This document shows, one piece after another, positions 35,178 to 44,131 of a DNA stretch of 64,000 nucleotides. Each line of letters starts with the position of its first letter. Position 1 is the stretch's first letter. The stretch lies in NCBI GenBank assembly GCA_035516155.1, contig DATJAP010000041.1, positions 51,323 to 115,322 of the forward strand, read 5' to 3'. The translations under genes were made by a program, and so were the position numbers. The stretch comes from JAJYKN01 sp035516155 (GTDB lineage: Bacteria > Nitrospirota > UBA9217). The notes beneath the pieces are model-generated. The model made no database searches. It was not told the DNA's origin and worked only from the letters and a program-made list of their open reading frames with translations.

Positions 35178-35998
35178 ACGAAATCAGGGACAATGTGGCG
35201 CAGATCTGCATCGACGCGGCATACAACGTGAGCGACGATGTGATGACGGCCTTTGACCGGGCGCTGGAGACCGAGACCGCGCCCACGGCAAAGGAAATCA
35301 TCGGGCTCCTCAAGGAGAACGCCCGTATAGCTCGAGAGGAACACATTCCCCTGTGCCAGGACACGGGGATCGCCATCTTCTTCGTCGAGATCGGCCAGGA
35401 CCTGCGAATCAAAAACGGCTTTCTCGCAGACGCTATTAATGAAGGCGTCCGGAAAGGATACAGGGAGGGCTTTCTCCGGAAATCCGTAGTAGACCCGATC
35501 TCCCGGAAGAACACGGGCGACAACACGCCAGCCATCATTTACACCGAGCTGGTGCCGGGCGACAAACTCAGGATCTCGTTCATGCCCAAGGGGGCGGGGA
35601 GCGAAAATATGAGCGTAATCCGGATGCTACAACCCACCGAGGGCATTGAGGGCATCAGAAGCTTTCTGCTTGAGTGCGTGCAGAAGGCCGGCGCTAACCC
35701 CTGCCCTCCGGTTGTTATCGGCGTGGGTATCGGCGGTGACTTCGAGAAGGCGGCGCTCCTTGCGAAGAAAGCGCTTCTCAGACCCGTTGGCAGTCCGAAC
35801 GCCAAACTGGAACTGGCCTCGCTCGAGGAAATGCTGCTAAAGACTGTGAACAAGACCGGTATTGGGCCCGAGGGACTGGGAGGCAAGGTAACAGCCATGG
35901 CGGTGCATGTTGAAAGTTTCCCCTGCCACATCGCGAGTCTTCCGGTGGCGGTGAATATTAATTGTCATGCCGCACGGCACAAGACGATTATTCTTTAG
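35159..35998 (+). CDS. Fumarate hydratase class I, alpha subunit
   Basis: The N-terminal half of an oxygen-sensitive [4Fe-4S] fumarase, as a separate subunit of 279 residues. The first cluster Cys lies in IPLCQDTGIAIFF, and conserved GAGSENMS and GVGIGGDFEKAALLAKKALLR are present. With the beta subunit it hydrates fumarate to malate; tartrate dehydratase is the usual alternative in this family, but the mdh neighbour favours fumarase. It overlaps mdh. Confidence 0.93.
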   Translation: MREIHVDEIRDNVAQICIDAAYNVSDDVMTAFDRALETETAPTAKEIIGLLKENARIAREEHIPLCQDTGIAIFFVEIGQDLRIKNGFLADAINEGVRKGYREGFLRKSVVDPISRKNTGDNTPAIIYTELVPGDKLRISFMPKGAGSENMSVIRMLQPTEGIEGIRSFLLECVQKAGANPCPPVVIGVGIGGDFEKAALLAKKALLRPVGSPNAKLELASLEEMLLKTVNKTGIGPEGLGGKVTAMAVHVESFPCHIASLPVAVNINCHAARHKTIIL

Positions 35999-36094
35999 AT
36001 TTGAAAACAGCGAGCGGAGGACACGTGCCTGCCTCGTAACGGTTGTCGAAGCCTGTTCCTTATGCTCAAGGGGCCATGCCCAAAGAGGTCTATC

Positions 36095-36676
36095 ATGTCC
36101 GATCCCATTTTATTGCGTCCTCCCCTTACAGACGATGTCATCGTAAAGCTCAGGGCTGGAGACCACGTGGTCATTACCGGCGTCATTTACACCGGCAGGG
36201 ACATGGCTCACAAGTATATGATTGAAGGCCGCGAAAAGGGGGAACAGCCGCCTTTTGACCTCAAAGGCCAAATTCTATATTACACTGGGCCGACGCCAGC
36301 GCCACCGGGGAGGGCCATCGGATCTGCGGGACCGACCACGAGTTACCGCATGGACAAGTACACGCCTGCGCTGCTCGAACTTGGGCTGAAGGGCATGATC
36401 GGCAAAGGGCCTCGCGGACAGGAAGTAAAAGACGCGATCAAACATTATAAAGCCGTCTACTTTGCGGCCATAGGCGGCGCCGGAGCTCTTATTTCCAAGA
36501 CCATCAAAAAGGCCGAGGTGGTCGCCTATCCTGAACTTGGGGCCGAGGCAGTGATGCGGCTCGAGGTGGAAAACTTCCCCGCTATCGTCGTGAATGACGT
36601 TCATGGCGAAGACCTGTATCGGATAGGTGTAGAGCGGTACAAAGAGACCGGTGAGGTTGAAGCCGGGAATTGCTGA
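36095..36676 (+). CDS. Fumarate hydratase class I, beta subunit
   Basis: The C-terminal half of class I fumarase, 193 residues starting MSDPILLRPPLTDDVI. AAAGAGG lies 6 bases before the ATG. The family motifs GPTTSYRMD (substrate binding) and FAAIGGAGAL are present. About 96 bases separate it from the alpha gene. The two subunits form the active enzyme, as in many anaerobes and archaea. Confidence 0.93.
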   Translation: MSDPILLRPPLTDDVIVKLRAGDHVVITGVIYTGRDMAHKYMIEGREKGEQPPFDLKGQILYYTGPTPAPPGRAIGSAGPTTSYRMDKYTPALLELGLKGMIGKGPRGQEVKDAIKHYKAVYFAAIGGAGALISKTIKKAEVVAYPELGAEAVMRLEVENFPAIVVNDVHGEDLYRIGVERYKETGEVEAGNC

Positions 36677-36773
36677 AACCGGAGAACCGCGAATGGAGAG
36701 CGTCATGTTCAGGATGCAGAATTCGCATGCGCCCCGCTGCAGCGTTGTCGGAAAATGATTGAAGGAGAGAAGA

Positions 36774-37307
36774 GTGACGATTAAATCAAGGATCAGAACA
36801 ATACCCGATTATCCCAAAAAGGGGATCATGTTCCGCGACATCACCACGCTTATCAAGGATCCCGTCGGGTTCCGGCTCGTTATTGATACGCTGACTCAAC
36901 GATATATTCATGCGGATTTCGATTTCGACACCGTCGTCGGCATCGAATCACGGGGTTTTATCATCGGCTCGGCGCTGGCATATACGCTCGGCAGGGGATT
37001 TGTCCCGATCCGCAAGAAGGGAAAACTGCCGGCCGAGGTTGAGTCCCAGGAGTACTTACTTGAGTACGGCACTGACCGCATCGAGATCCACAAGGATGCG
37101 CTGAAGAAAAACGAGCGCGTGCTTCTCATCGACGACCTCCTCGCAACTGGCGGCACTGCCCTGGCAGCCGCGGCCCTTGTCGAAAAACTCGGCGCTGTCG
37201 TGGTGGAGATGGCTTTTATCGTCGACCTGCCCGATGTGGGGGGAAAGAAAAAACTGCTGGAAAAGGGGTATAACGTTTTCGCATTGACAGAGTTTGCAGG
37301 TGATTAA
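36774..37307 (+). CDS. apt: Adenine phosphoribosyltransferase
   Basis: A purine-salvage enzyme, adenine plus PRPP to AMP, of 177 residues. The PRPP loop VLLIDDLLATGGTALAAA is intact, and RTIPDYPKKGIMFRDITTL is the Apt N-terminus. GTG at 36774 is preferred because GAAGGAGAGAAGA precedes it; an upstream in-frame TTG at 36759 overlaps that site. A terminator follows 40 bases after its stop. Confidence 0.95.
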   Translation: MTIKSRIRTIPDYPKKGIMFRDITTLIKDPVGFRLVIDTLTQRYIHADFDFDTVVGIESRGFIIGSALAYTLGRGFVPIRKKGKLPAEVESQEYLLEYGTDRIEIHKDALKKNERVLLIDDLLATGGTALAAAALVEKLGAVVVEMAFIVDLPDVGGKKKLLEKGYNVFALTEFAGD

Positions 37308-37346
37308 GCCTGACATTGCCAGGCTATTGACGGAGTAAGGAAAGCG

Positions 37347-37378
37347 CCGCCGGAATTAAATCGGCGGGGTCTTTTTTT
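37347..37378 (+). terminator. Rho-independent terminator after apt
   Basis: Stem CCGCCG/CGGCGG with a 9-base loop, then GGTC and seven T. It ends the long plus-strand block just before the convergent gcvT gene. Confidence 0.85.
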
Positions 37379-37582
37379 GCCTTCACCACGACAGTGCAAA
37401 CCTCAGGGATTCCGGATGCAGAACAACGGCCGGGTATTTTAAACTTAGCGGAATTGAAAACAGGTCTCTATTGCGGTTCTGTCTTTTCAGGCATGAGGTG
37501 TCGGACAGGTCTAGGAGAAATACAACTTTTTTTATGAGTCCCCCAGAGTTGAGTCAGTTGGAGAAGCCCCCCGGCTTGACGC

Positions 37583-38680
37583 TCACTTTTTCCGATAAAA
37601 GGGCAGTTCCACGATCTTTGCAGCAATTTCGCGGTCTCGGAGTTCTATCTCTATCTCCTGTCCGGCTTGCGCGTAACGGCTGAAGACATAGCCCAAACCA
37701 ATGCCCTTGCGCAGGTCGGGTGACAGCCCCCCGCTCGTTACGGCGCCTATTTCCCGGTTTTCAGAGTAGATGCTGCCGCCATTTTTCGGGACTCCTTTAT
37801 CCAGCAGGACAAAGCCCGCCAGCATCTGTTTCGGGCCGTCGGCTTTGATTCGCTGTAGGGCGTCTTTCCCGATGAATTCCTTCTTGAAATCGATGAATCG
37901 AGACAACCCGGCCTCGACAGGCGTTCGTGTCTCATCAATATCATAACCGTACATGAGATAGCCCATTTCAATGCGCAAGACATCCCGGCAGGCGAAACCG
38001 CAGGGAAGTATGCCCTCATCGGCGCCAGCGGTTAACAGGGCCTCCCAGAGAGCTTCAGCCTGGTCCGCGGGAACAATGATCTCGTATCCGTGCTCCCCCG
38101 TATAGCCGCTCCGCAGTACGAGTACCGAGGTATCGTCGTACGCCATGTCCCGGATCGACCGGAGCTTTAATTTTTTAAATTGCAAGCTGGGAAGTTTCTC
38201 CATGATGCGGAGTGATTTCGGGCCCTGGAGGGAGAGCTGCGCTGTGGCCTGCGACCGGTCCTCGATCTGTACCTCTCCGGAAGCATGCTTCTTGAGCCAG
38301 TCCAGTATTTTTTCAGTATTGGATGCATTAGTGGACAGGAGGTAGCGTCCGCCGGGAGTCTTTGCTGCGGCGGCGAGGTGGTGGATGAAAATATCGTCAA
38401 GAATGCGTCCCGCGTCATTGCAGATAAGGCCATAGTGGGCCGAACCCTCGCGAATTTTCGAAAGGTTTGAGGTTGTGATGTTTTGGAGCAGGGTGGGAGC
38501 CTCTGGGCCGGCGACCTCGATTCTCCCCAGATAGCTTATGTCGAAGAGCCCTACGGCGTGGCGGACGGCATGATACTCGTCTTGGATGTCGGAGAACTGT
38601 AGAGGTATCTGCCATCCCTGATACTCCGTCATCTTCGCATTCAGCAGTTCGTGTTTCCGATGAAGAACAGTCTGCTTCAT
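37583..38680 (-). CDS. gcvT: Aminomethyltransferase (glycine cleavage T protein)
   Basis: The T-protein of the glycine cleavage system, 365 residues, moving the methylene group from lipoyl-GcvH to tetrahydrofolate. It starts MKQTVLHRKHELLNAKM, with LFDISYLGRIEVAGPEA and the conserved Arg/Asp region RSGYTGEHGYEI. gcvH and gcvP are not in the window. No glycine riboswitch was recognised in the upstream 130 bases, which contain a short AGTCTAG/AGTTCAG pair like the heptamer arrays. Confidence 0.95.
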   Translation of the reverse strand: MKQTVLHRKHELLNAKMTEYQGWQIPLQFSDIQDEYHAVRHAVGLFDISYLGRIEVAGPEAPTLLQNITTSNLSKIREGSAHYGLICNDAGRILDDIFIHHLAAAAKTPGGRYLLSTNASNTEKILDWLKKHASGEVQIEDRSQATAQLSLQGPKSLRIMEKLPSLQFKKLKLRSIRDMAYDDTSVLVLRSGYTGEHGYEIIVPADQAEALWEALLTAGADEGILPCGFACRDVLRIEMGYLMYGYDIDETRTPVEAGLSRFIDFKKEFIGKDALQRIKADGPKQMLAGFVLLDKGVPKNGGSIYSENREIGAVTSGGLSPDLRKGIGLGYVFSRYAQAGQEIEIELRDREIAAKIVELPFYRKK

Positions 38681-38813
38681 TCAGCCCTCCGCCGGGGATA
38701 GATTGCCATACAGGATTTCCCAGGATCAAAGTCTAGAGTTCAGGTTTCTTCTCTGTCACCCAACAAGAAGATGATCAACTCCACATGCCGTGTAGATGGT
38801 AAGGTAGATAGTG

Positions 38814-39875
38814 TTATTTCAATCTGAATCTTTCAGGGTCGGCCTTGTTGTCGGCAAGTTTGTGGATGTCCTTTGTATGAAACGCCCCCTTTTCGGTAAT
38901 AATGGCCGTGATGTAGCGGGCTGGCGTAACATCGAAGGCTGGGTTTGCTACGTTCACGCCGCTCGGAGCGATCTGAACCTTGCCGAATACATGGGTTACC
39001 TCGCGGGGATCGCGTTCCTCGATGGGGATGGAAGAGCCTGCTTCAATTTTGAAATCGATGGTGGAGAGCGGCGCGGCAACGTAGAAGGGGATTCCGTGCT
39101 CTTTGCAGAGGACCGCTAAGCTGTACGTGCCGATCTTATTCGCCACATCCCCGTTTCTCGCTATGCGGTCAGCTCCTACGATGGCTACGTCGATCATATC
39201 ATGATACATGAAATAACCCGCCATGTTGTCGGTGATCAGCGTGCAGGGGATGTTTTCCTGCATCAGTTCCCACGCCGTCAGGCGCGCGCCCTGGAGCACG
39301 GGGCGCGTTTCATCGACATAGACATGGATCCTTTTCCCTTCCTCGACCGCGGCGCGCATGACGCCTTCGGCCGTGCCGTAGCCGGCGGTGGCGATCGACC
39401 CTGCGTTACAGTGCGTTACAACATTGTCTTCGTCGGAAAGGAAAACCGATCCGTAGCTGCCGATCATTTTATTGGTGGCAATGTCCTCCATCAGCATGCG
39501 CTGGGATTCTTCTACAAGGAGAGCGCTGATGTCGTCGATGCTTTTATCCCGATTCGCTTGTACGAATTGTTTGATCCGCTCGATAGCCCAAAAAAGATTC
39601 ACCGCTGTGGGCCGGGTCGACGCCATGACAGCACAGATCTCTTCGAATTTCGGCCAGAATTCCTCAAAGGTGGATGCGGTCACCTGTCGAGCACCGAGGG
39701 CCAGTCCCATGGCGGCTGAGACACCGATAGCGGGGGCGCCGCGCACCCAGAGCTCTTTGATACCCCGCGCAACAGTCTGGTAGTCCTTGCAGTCATTGTA
39801 AACCGTTTCCAAGGGCAGTCTAGTCTGGTCCAGCATGCGAACGATGCCGTCTTTCCATTCGACGGTGGGGATCAT
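38814..39875 (-). CDS. mtnA: Methylthioribose-1-phosphate isomerase
   Basis: A methionine-salvage enzyme of 353 residues isomerising MTR-1-P to MTRu-1-P. It has the substrate motif RGAPAIG, the catalytic Cys in HCNAGSIATAGYGTA and the catalytic Asp in VGADRIARNGDVANKIG. ATG at 39875 has GAAGGAG at a good distance; a GTG two codons upstream is too close to it. No other mtn genes are nearby. A consensus promoter lies about 55 bases upstream. Confidence 0.95.
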   Translation of the reverse strand: MIPTVEWKDGIVRMLDQTRLPLETVYNDCKDYQTVARGIKELWVRGAPAIGVSAAMGLALGARQVTASTFEEFWPKFEEICAVMASTRPTAVNLFWAIERIKQFVQANRDKSIDDISALLVEESQRMLMEDIATNKMIGSYGSVFLSDEDNVVTHCNAGSIATAGYGTAEGVMRAAVEEGKRIHVYVDETRPVLQGARLTAWELMQENIPCTLITDNMAGYFMYHDMIDVAIVGADRIARNGDVANKIGTYSLAVLCKEHGIPFYVAAPLSTIDFKIEAGSSIPIEERDPREVTHVFGKVQIAPSGVNVANPAFDVTPARYITAIITEKGAFHTKDIHKLADNKADPERFRLK

Positions 39876-39927
39876 TGACACTCTCCTTCAGGGGAGTAAT
39901 GGGCCGGATTGCGACGATTCCTTTTTA

Positions 39928-39956
39928 AATATAATGGAATAACGGGTGATTGTCAA
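39928..39956 (-). promoter_or_regulatory. Consensus sigma-70 promoter of mtnA
   Basis: On the minus strand TTGACA, 17 bases, TATATT. This is a near-perfect housekeeping promoter, about 50 bases before the mtnA start. Confidence 0.75.
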
Positions 39957-40067
39957 AAAGAATCTGATGGTCGAAGACTGTTGTTGTCGGGAAAACAGTC
40001 GGGCAAGGCCCTGTTATTTTAAGAGATTCGGCTTACCGCTTGTTGTCGCCGCCGGATACCGCAGTGC

Positions 40068-40967
40068 TTAGAATTTTTGGAGTGCAATGGTCCCGCTGCG
40101 TCCGTCAACTGTGCCCGGAACAAGATCGCAAACGGGAAGCGACGATCGGTTTTTCAGGATCCCTTTCGCCCGATCATCAAGTCTCAAGATTCGGATCCCG
40201 CGCACCCCTATCTGGCTGAGAAGAGAACGGAAAAAGGCGAGGTTCTTCATCCCCTCTACTTCCGCGTGTATGGTAAGAACATTCAACGCATCAGGCCGCA
40301 GAAGAGACAGGTAATAATCGGCAAGGCGATTCTCGGGATATTCCGGCCGTCCAAGCAACTCATCAAGAGTCGGGAGGGTCGTGGGAATCTGCATCGTCCG
40401 ATATACCGCTCCCTGTACGCGGGGAAAGAAGGGATAGCGACCGCGGGCATCGCCTGCGTAAAGGAGCTCGGCATCGTCATAGGCGGCGAGGCTGTAAGCG
40501 TTTACCTGCCATCCCGCCGCAGTCGCGGTCCTTGCCCGTTCGCCGAAAATCCGCTCGAATTCCCGCCGCGCCTTGCCGAACTCCTCGAACACTTCATCAC
40601 GCGTCATCTTGGCGAGGCCGTCCTGCCAGCGGATGTGATCGTAGCAATGAATGCCGACTTCATGTCCTTTCTCCCGTGCAAGCTTCATGACGCCTTCGTT
40701 TCTCCGACCCACATGTGGTCCAGGCAACAGAACTCCGTTCAGGAGTGTGCGGATGCCGTAAGTTGATATGACACTCGTGCGGCTCACTTTGCTCAGGAAG
40801 CCGGGACGGAAAATGCGCTTTATGGCGCGGCCTGTATTGTCGGGACCGAGGGAGAAGAGGAAAGTGGCCTTGATGCCGAATTCATCGAATAGGTCAAGGA
40901 GGTTTGGCACGCCGATGCGCGTGCCTCGGTCGGTGTCCACGTCGATTTTGATTGCGAGTTCGGTCAT
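40068..40967 (-). CDS. arnD: 4-deoxy-4-formamido-L-arabinose-phosphoundecaprenol deformylase
   Basis: A polysaccharide-deacetylase-fold enzyme of 299 residues that removes the formyl group from undecaprenyl-phosphate-L-Ara4FN. The metal/catalytic Asp pair is in IKIDVDTDRGTR, the His motif is GIHCYDHIRWQ, and the TIHAEVEGM block is ArnD-specific. The start MTELAIKI at 40967 matches the family. It is the last gene of the arn operon, 176 bases after the decarboxylase gene. Confidence 0.92.
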   Translation of the reverse strand: MTELAIKIDVDTDRGTRIGVPNLLDLFDEFGIKATFLFSLGPDNTGRAIKRIFRPGFLSKVSRTSVISTYGIRTLLNGVLLPGPHVGRRNEGVMKLAREKGHEVGIHCYDHIRWQDGLAKMTRDEVFEEFGKARREFERIFGERARTATAAGWQVNAYSLAAYDDAELLYAGDARGRYPFFPRVQGAVYRTMQIPTTLPTLDELLGRPEYPENRLADYYLSLLRPDALNVLTIHAEVEGMKNLAFFRSLLSQIGVRGIRILRLDDRAKGILKNRSSLPVCDLVPGTVDGRSGTIALQKF

Positions 40968-41142
40968 GACACTGATAATGATTCGGAGCGAAGAAGCATG
41001 ATGCAAATATCCTCGCAGCTGTTCAAGCTAAAAACAGAACATATGGGGAAACGAAAAAAAAACAAGCGTATTGATACTATTTTGGGCAAGCGCGAATGCC
41101 GGCTACGGACAGAGACCCGGGTCGTCAGACATTCTCTTTGCG

Positions 41143-42183
41143 CTACATATCCAGCTCCGTCGACGGCCTGCCGAGGTGATAGTCCAGGGTTTTCCTGAGC
41201 CCGGTTTTCAGATCGGTTGTCGGTTTCCATCCGAGATACTTTTTCGCATTTTTGATCGACGGGACGCGAGTCAGGATGTCCTGGTATCCCTCGCCGTAAT
41301 ATTCCTTTGATTGGACGGAAACAAGCTTCACGCTGTCGGCGAGCTTCGCGTATGTGGGATAAGTCTTGATGAGCGCGATCAGCGTCTCCGCCAGCTCCCT
41401 GATCGAGACATCGTTCGCAGGGTTGCCGATATTGAAAATGCGGCCGTCGGCGGCACCGTTCTTATTCTCGATGATGCGGATGAGGGCATCGATCCCGTCA
41501 TCGATGTATGTGAAGCTCCGGCGCTGTTCGCCACCGTCAACGAGCTGTATGTCCTTACCCCGTAAAATATTGCCGATAAACTGGGTGAGGACGCGGGAGC
41601 TGCCTTCTTTTGGTTCGAGGATATTGTCCAGCTTGGGACCGATCCAGTTGAAGGGGCGGAAGAGCGTGTAATGAAGGCCCTCCTTCATCCCGTAGGCGTG
41701 GATCACGCGGTCCATGAGCTGCTTGGAACAGGAGTAGATCCACCTCGGCTTGCTGATCGGGCCGAGAACAAGATTCGACAGTTCCTCATCGAACTCCCGG
41801 TCCATACACATGCCGTACACCTCCGAAGTAGAAGGGAAGAGCACCCGTTTCTTATGCCTTACGCATTTGCGGACGATGTCGAGATTCGCCTCGAAGTCCA
41901 GCTCAAACACACGGAGGGGGTCCTGTACGTAGGTTGCCGGTGTGGCAATGGCCACGAGCGGGATGACGATATCGCATTTCCGGACGTGATACTCGATCCA
42001 TTCCTTGTTAATGGTGATGTCACCCTCAACGAAGTGGAATCGTTCATGCCCGAGGCACTGTTCAAGCTTGTCCGCGGCCATATCCATGCCGTAGACCTCC
42101 CAGTCCTTGTTTTTCAGAATGTATTCTGTCAGGCTGTTTCCGATGAAGCCGTTGACACCGAAGATCAAAATTTTTAGGCTCAT
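41143..42183 (-). CDS. arnA: UDP-glucuronate decarboxylase (ArnA C-terminal-type)
   Basis: A 346-residue SDR enzyme matching the dehydrogenase half of E. coli ArnA, which oxidises and decarboxylates UDP-glucuronate to UDP-4-keto-arabinose. It has GVNGFIGNSLTEYIL (NAD loop), PSTSEVYGMC and the catalytic Tyr/Lys in RWIYSCSKQLMDR; the SCSKQL form is typical of ArnA. GGAG precedes the ATG at 42183. In E. coli this domain is fused to the formyltransferase; here it is a separate gene directly downstream of it. Confidence 0.92.
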   Translation of the reverse strand: MSLKILIFGVNGFIGNSLTEYILKNKDWEVYGMDMAADKLEQCLGHERFHFVEGDITINKEWIEYHVRKCDIVIPLVAIATPATYVQDPLRVFELDFEANLDIVRKCVRHKKRVLFPSTSEVYGMCMDREFDEELSNLVLGPISKPRWIYSCSKQLMDRVIHAYGMKEGLHYTLFRPFNWIGPKLDNILEPKEGSSRVLTQFIGNILRGKDIQLVDGGEQRRSFTYIDDGIDALIRIIENKNGAADGRIFNIGNPANDVSIRELAETLIALIKTYPTYAKLADSVKLVSVQSKEYYGEGYQDILTRVPSIKNAKKYLGWKPTTDLKTGLRKTLDYHLGRPSTELDM

Positions 42184-42300
42184 GAAATGCTCCATTTCCT
42201 TTTGTCATCCTCGAATGAATGTATCGGAGACAGGGTTTGTTCATGCAAATCAAGATGGATGCGGGGACGGGAAGAACCGACTGGGAAGAATGCAGGGAAA

Positions 42301-43200
42301 TTACGCACCGAGCACCTGGCCTACCCTCAATTCGTGCATCTCATCATCTTCCCATTCCCAATTGACGATATCCAGAACGCCGTTTCCCGTTGTCACGCGA
42401 AGTGGTTCCAAAGACAGAACCTCTCCGGGAACGCCGTTCCCGCCGGGCAGGGGCGCGGCCCACCAGATGATCATGCGTTTACCCCCGACATCGGTGAATG
42501 CACCCGGATAGGGTTGGGTCACCGCGCGGATGAGATTATATATCTTCTCAGCGCTTTGTGTCCAGTCGATGCGCCCGTCCTCAGGTGTGCGCCCGCCGAA
42601 ATAGGTTGCTTGCGATTCATTCTGTTCACGCCGTGGCGCGGTCCCCGTCGTCAGGGCATCCAGCTGTCTTTCGAGCACAAGACGGGCTGCCTTGACGCAT
42701 TTGGCGAACACTTCCCGCGCTGTCTCATCATGGCCGATGGGCACCACTTCCTGGTCCACGATGTCGCCCGCATCGGCGCGCTTCACCATATGATGGAGCG
42801 TCACGCCCGTTTCCTTCTCGCCGTGCAGGATTGCCCAGTTGATCGGAACACGGCCGCGGTACTTCGGAAGGAGCGAACCGTGCATATTGAACGCGCCGAG
42901 GCGGGGGATGCCCAGGATCTCCTCGTTGATCATGCTGCGGTAATAGAAGGAGAAAATCAGGTCCGGCTCCCAGGAGCGGATCCGCGCGATCCAATCAGGA
43001 GTGTTTACTGACTCCGGGGTATGGACCGGGATGTCGTACTTCTTTGCTAAGTCCTCAACGGAACGGAACCAGATCTCTTCGGTGGGGTTGTTTTTGTGCG
43101 TTATGACAGCGAGGATGTATTCGTCATTCTGTATCAGAACGTCCAGGCACTCATAGCCGACGTCGTGGTACGCAAAAACAAGGATGGCTGGTTTAGTCAT
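42301..43200 (-). CDS. arnA: UDP-L-Ara4N formyltransferase (ArnA N-terminal-type)
   Basis: A 299-residue formyl transferase matching the N-terminal half of ArnA, which formylates UDP-L-Ara4N with 10-formyl-THF. It starts ILVFAYHDVGYECLDVLI, has the folate/catalytic block NMHGSLLPKYRGRVPINWAI (Asn, His) and a catalytic Asp in RADAGDIVDQ. It overlaps the end of arnC by 8 bases. A 117-base gap separates it from the decarboxylase gene, so ArnA is genuinely split in two. Confidence 0.92.
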   Translation of the reverse strand: MTKPAILVFAYHDVGYECLDVLIQNDEYILAVITHKNNPTEEIWFRSVEDLAKKYDIPVHTPESVNTPDWIARIRSWEPDLIFSFYYRSMINEEILGIPRLGAFNMHGSLLPKYRGRVPINWAILHGEKETGVTLHHMVKRADAGDIVDQEVVPIGHDETAREVFAKCVKAARLVLERQLDALTTGTAPRREQNESQATYFGGRTPEDGRIDWTQSAEKIYNLIRAVTQPYPGAFTDVGGKRMIIWWAAPLPGGNGVPGEVLSLEPLRVTTGNGVLDIVNWEWEDDEMHELRVGQVLGA

Positions 43201-44131
43201 TGATTTTTTCGTAGACTTCGCGGATCACGAACCGCGGCCTGCGCCTCACTTCCCTATAGATTCTGCCGATATATTCGCCAATGATGCCGAGCCCCATGAT
43301 GCCGATGCCCACGAGGAAGTAGAGTATCGCAAAGAGGGTGAATACCCCTTCAGCCTCGGGGCCTATGACAAGGCGGCGGATGAACAGGTAAATTACAAAG
43401 AGGGTGCTGAGCATCGATACGAGGATGCCGAAAACGGTGAACACCTGCAACGGTACGATGGAGAATCCGGTCATGAGGTCAAAGTTCAAGCGGATCAGGT
43501 CATAGAGGTGGTATTTGGATTCACCTGCCGCGCGCGCCGCATGCTCGACTTCCACTTCAGTGGGGTTGGCCGCATAACTGTAAGCGAGCGCGGGGATGAA
43601 CGTCGAGGTCTCCTCGCTTGCCACAATGCTTTCGATGATGTTCTTCCGGTACGCGCGGAGCATGCAGCCCTGGTCCCGCATCTGGATGTTGGTGATCTTC
43701 GCGCGGATCCCATTGATGACCTTTGACGCATACCTCCGGAAGAAAGTGTCCTGGCGGTTCTTCCGGTACCCCCCCACGACGTCATGGCCTGCCTCGATTG
43801 CCGCGAGAAGTTTCGGAATTTCCTCGGGCGGATTCTGAAGATCGGCATCCAGGGTCACGATCACCTCGCCCCGCACACGTTCGAAGGCGGCCATGATGGC
43901 CATGTGCTGTCCGAAGTTCCCGTTGAAATCTATGACCCGGATCCGGTCCGGTCGTTGCTCAAAAAAATTCCTGAGCATGTCCCGGGAGCGGTCGCGGCTC
44001 CCGTCGTTGGTGAACAGGATTTCGTAGGGCTTTCCCGTCTTGTCCATCACCGTGGTCAGGCGCGTGAAGAGGGATTCGAGGTTGTCCTGCTCGTTATAAA
44101 CCGGGATAACGATACTGACGTAGGGTTTCAT
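43193..44131 (-). CDS. arnC: Undecaprenyl-phosphate Ara4FN transferase
   Basis: A GT2 glycosyltransferase of 312 residues that moves Ara4FN from UDP to undecaprenyl phosphate. It starts MKPYVSIVIPVYNEQDNL, with the DXD-type TLDADLQNPPEEI, QMRDQGCMLRAYRK, and two C-terminal membrane helices (about 235-255, 268-290). The start is fixed by an ATGA overlap with arnB. The DLQNPPEEI and RDQGCMLRAY blocks are those of ArnC rather than of Dpm1. Confidence 0.92.
   Translation of the reverse strand: MKPYVSIVIPVYNEQDNLESLFTRLTTVMDKTGKPYEILFTNDGSRDRSRDMLRNFFEQRPDRIRVIDFNGNFGQHMAIMAAFERVRGEVIVTLDADLQNPPEEIPKLLAAIEAGHDVVGGYRKNRQDTFFRRYASKVINGIRAKITNIQMRDQGCMLRAYRKNIIESIVASEETSTFIPALAYSYAANPTEVEVEHAARAAGESKYHLYDLIRLNFDLMTGFSIVPLQVFTVFGILVSMLSTLFVIYLFIRRLVIGPEAEGVFTLFAILYFLVGIGIMGLGIIGEYIGRIYREVRRRPRFVIREVYEKIND

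Noticed and set aside
37471..37683. 70-codon plus-strand frame before gcvT
   Set aside because: It runs antisense into gcvT and has no ribosome-binding site or family likeness.
38681..38813. Glycine riboswitch upstream of gcvT
   Set aside because: No tandem aptamer-like sequence was seen in the 130-base leader.
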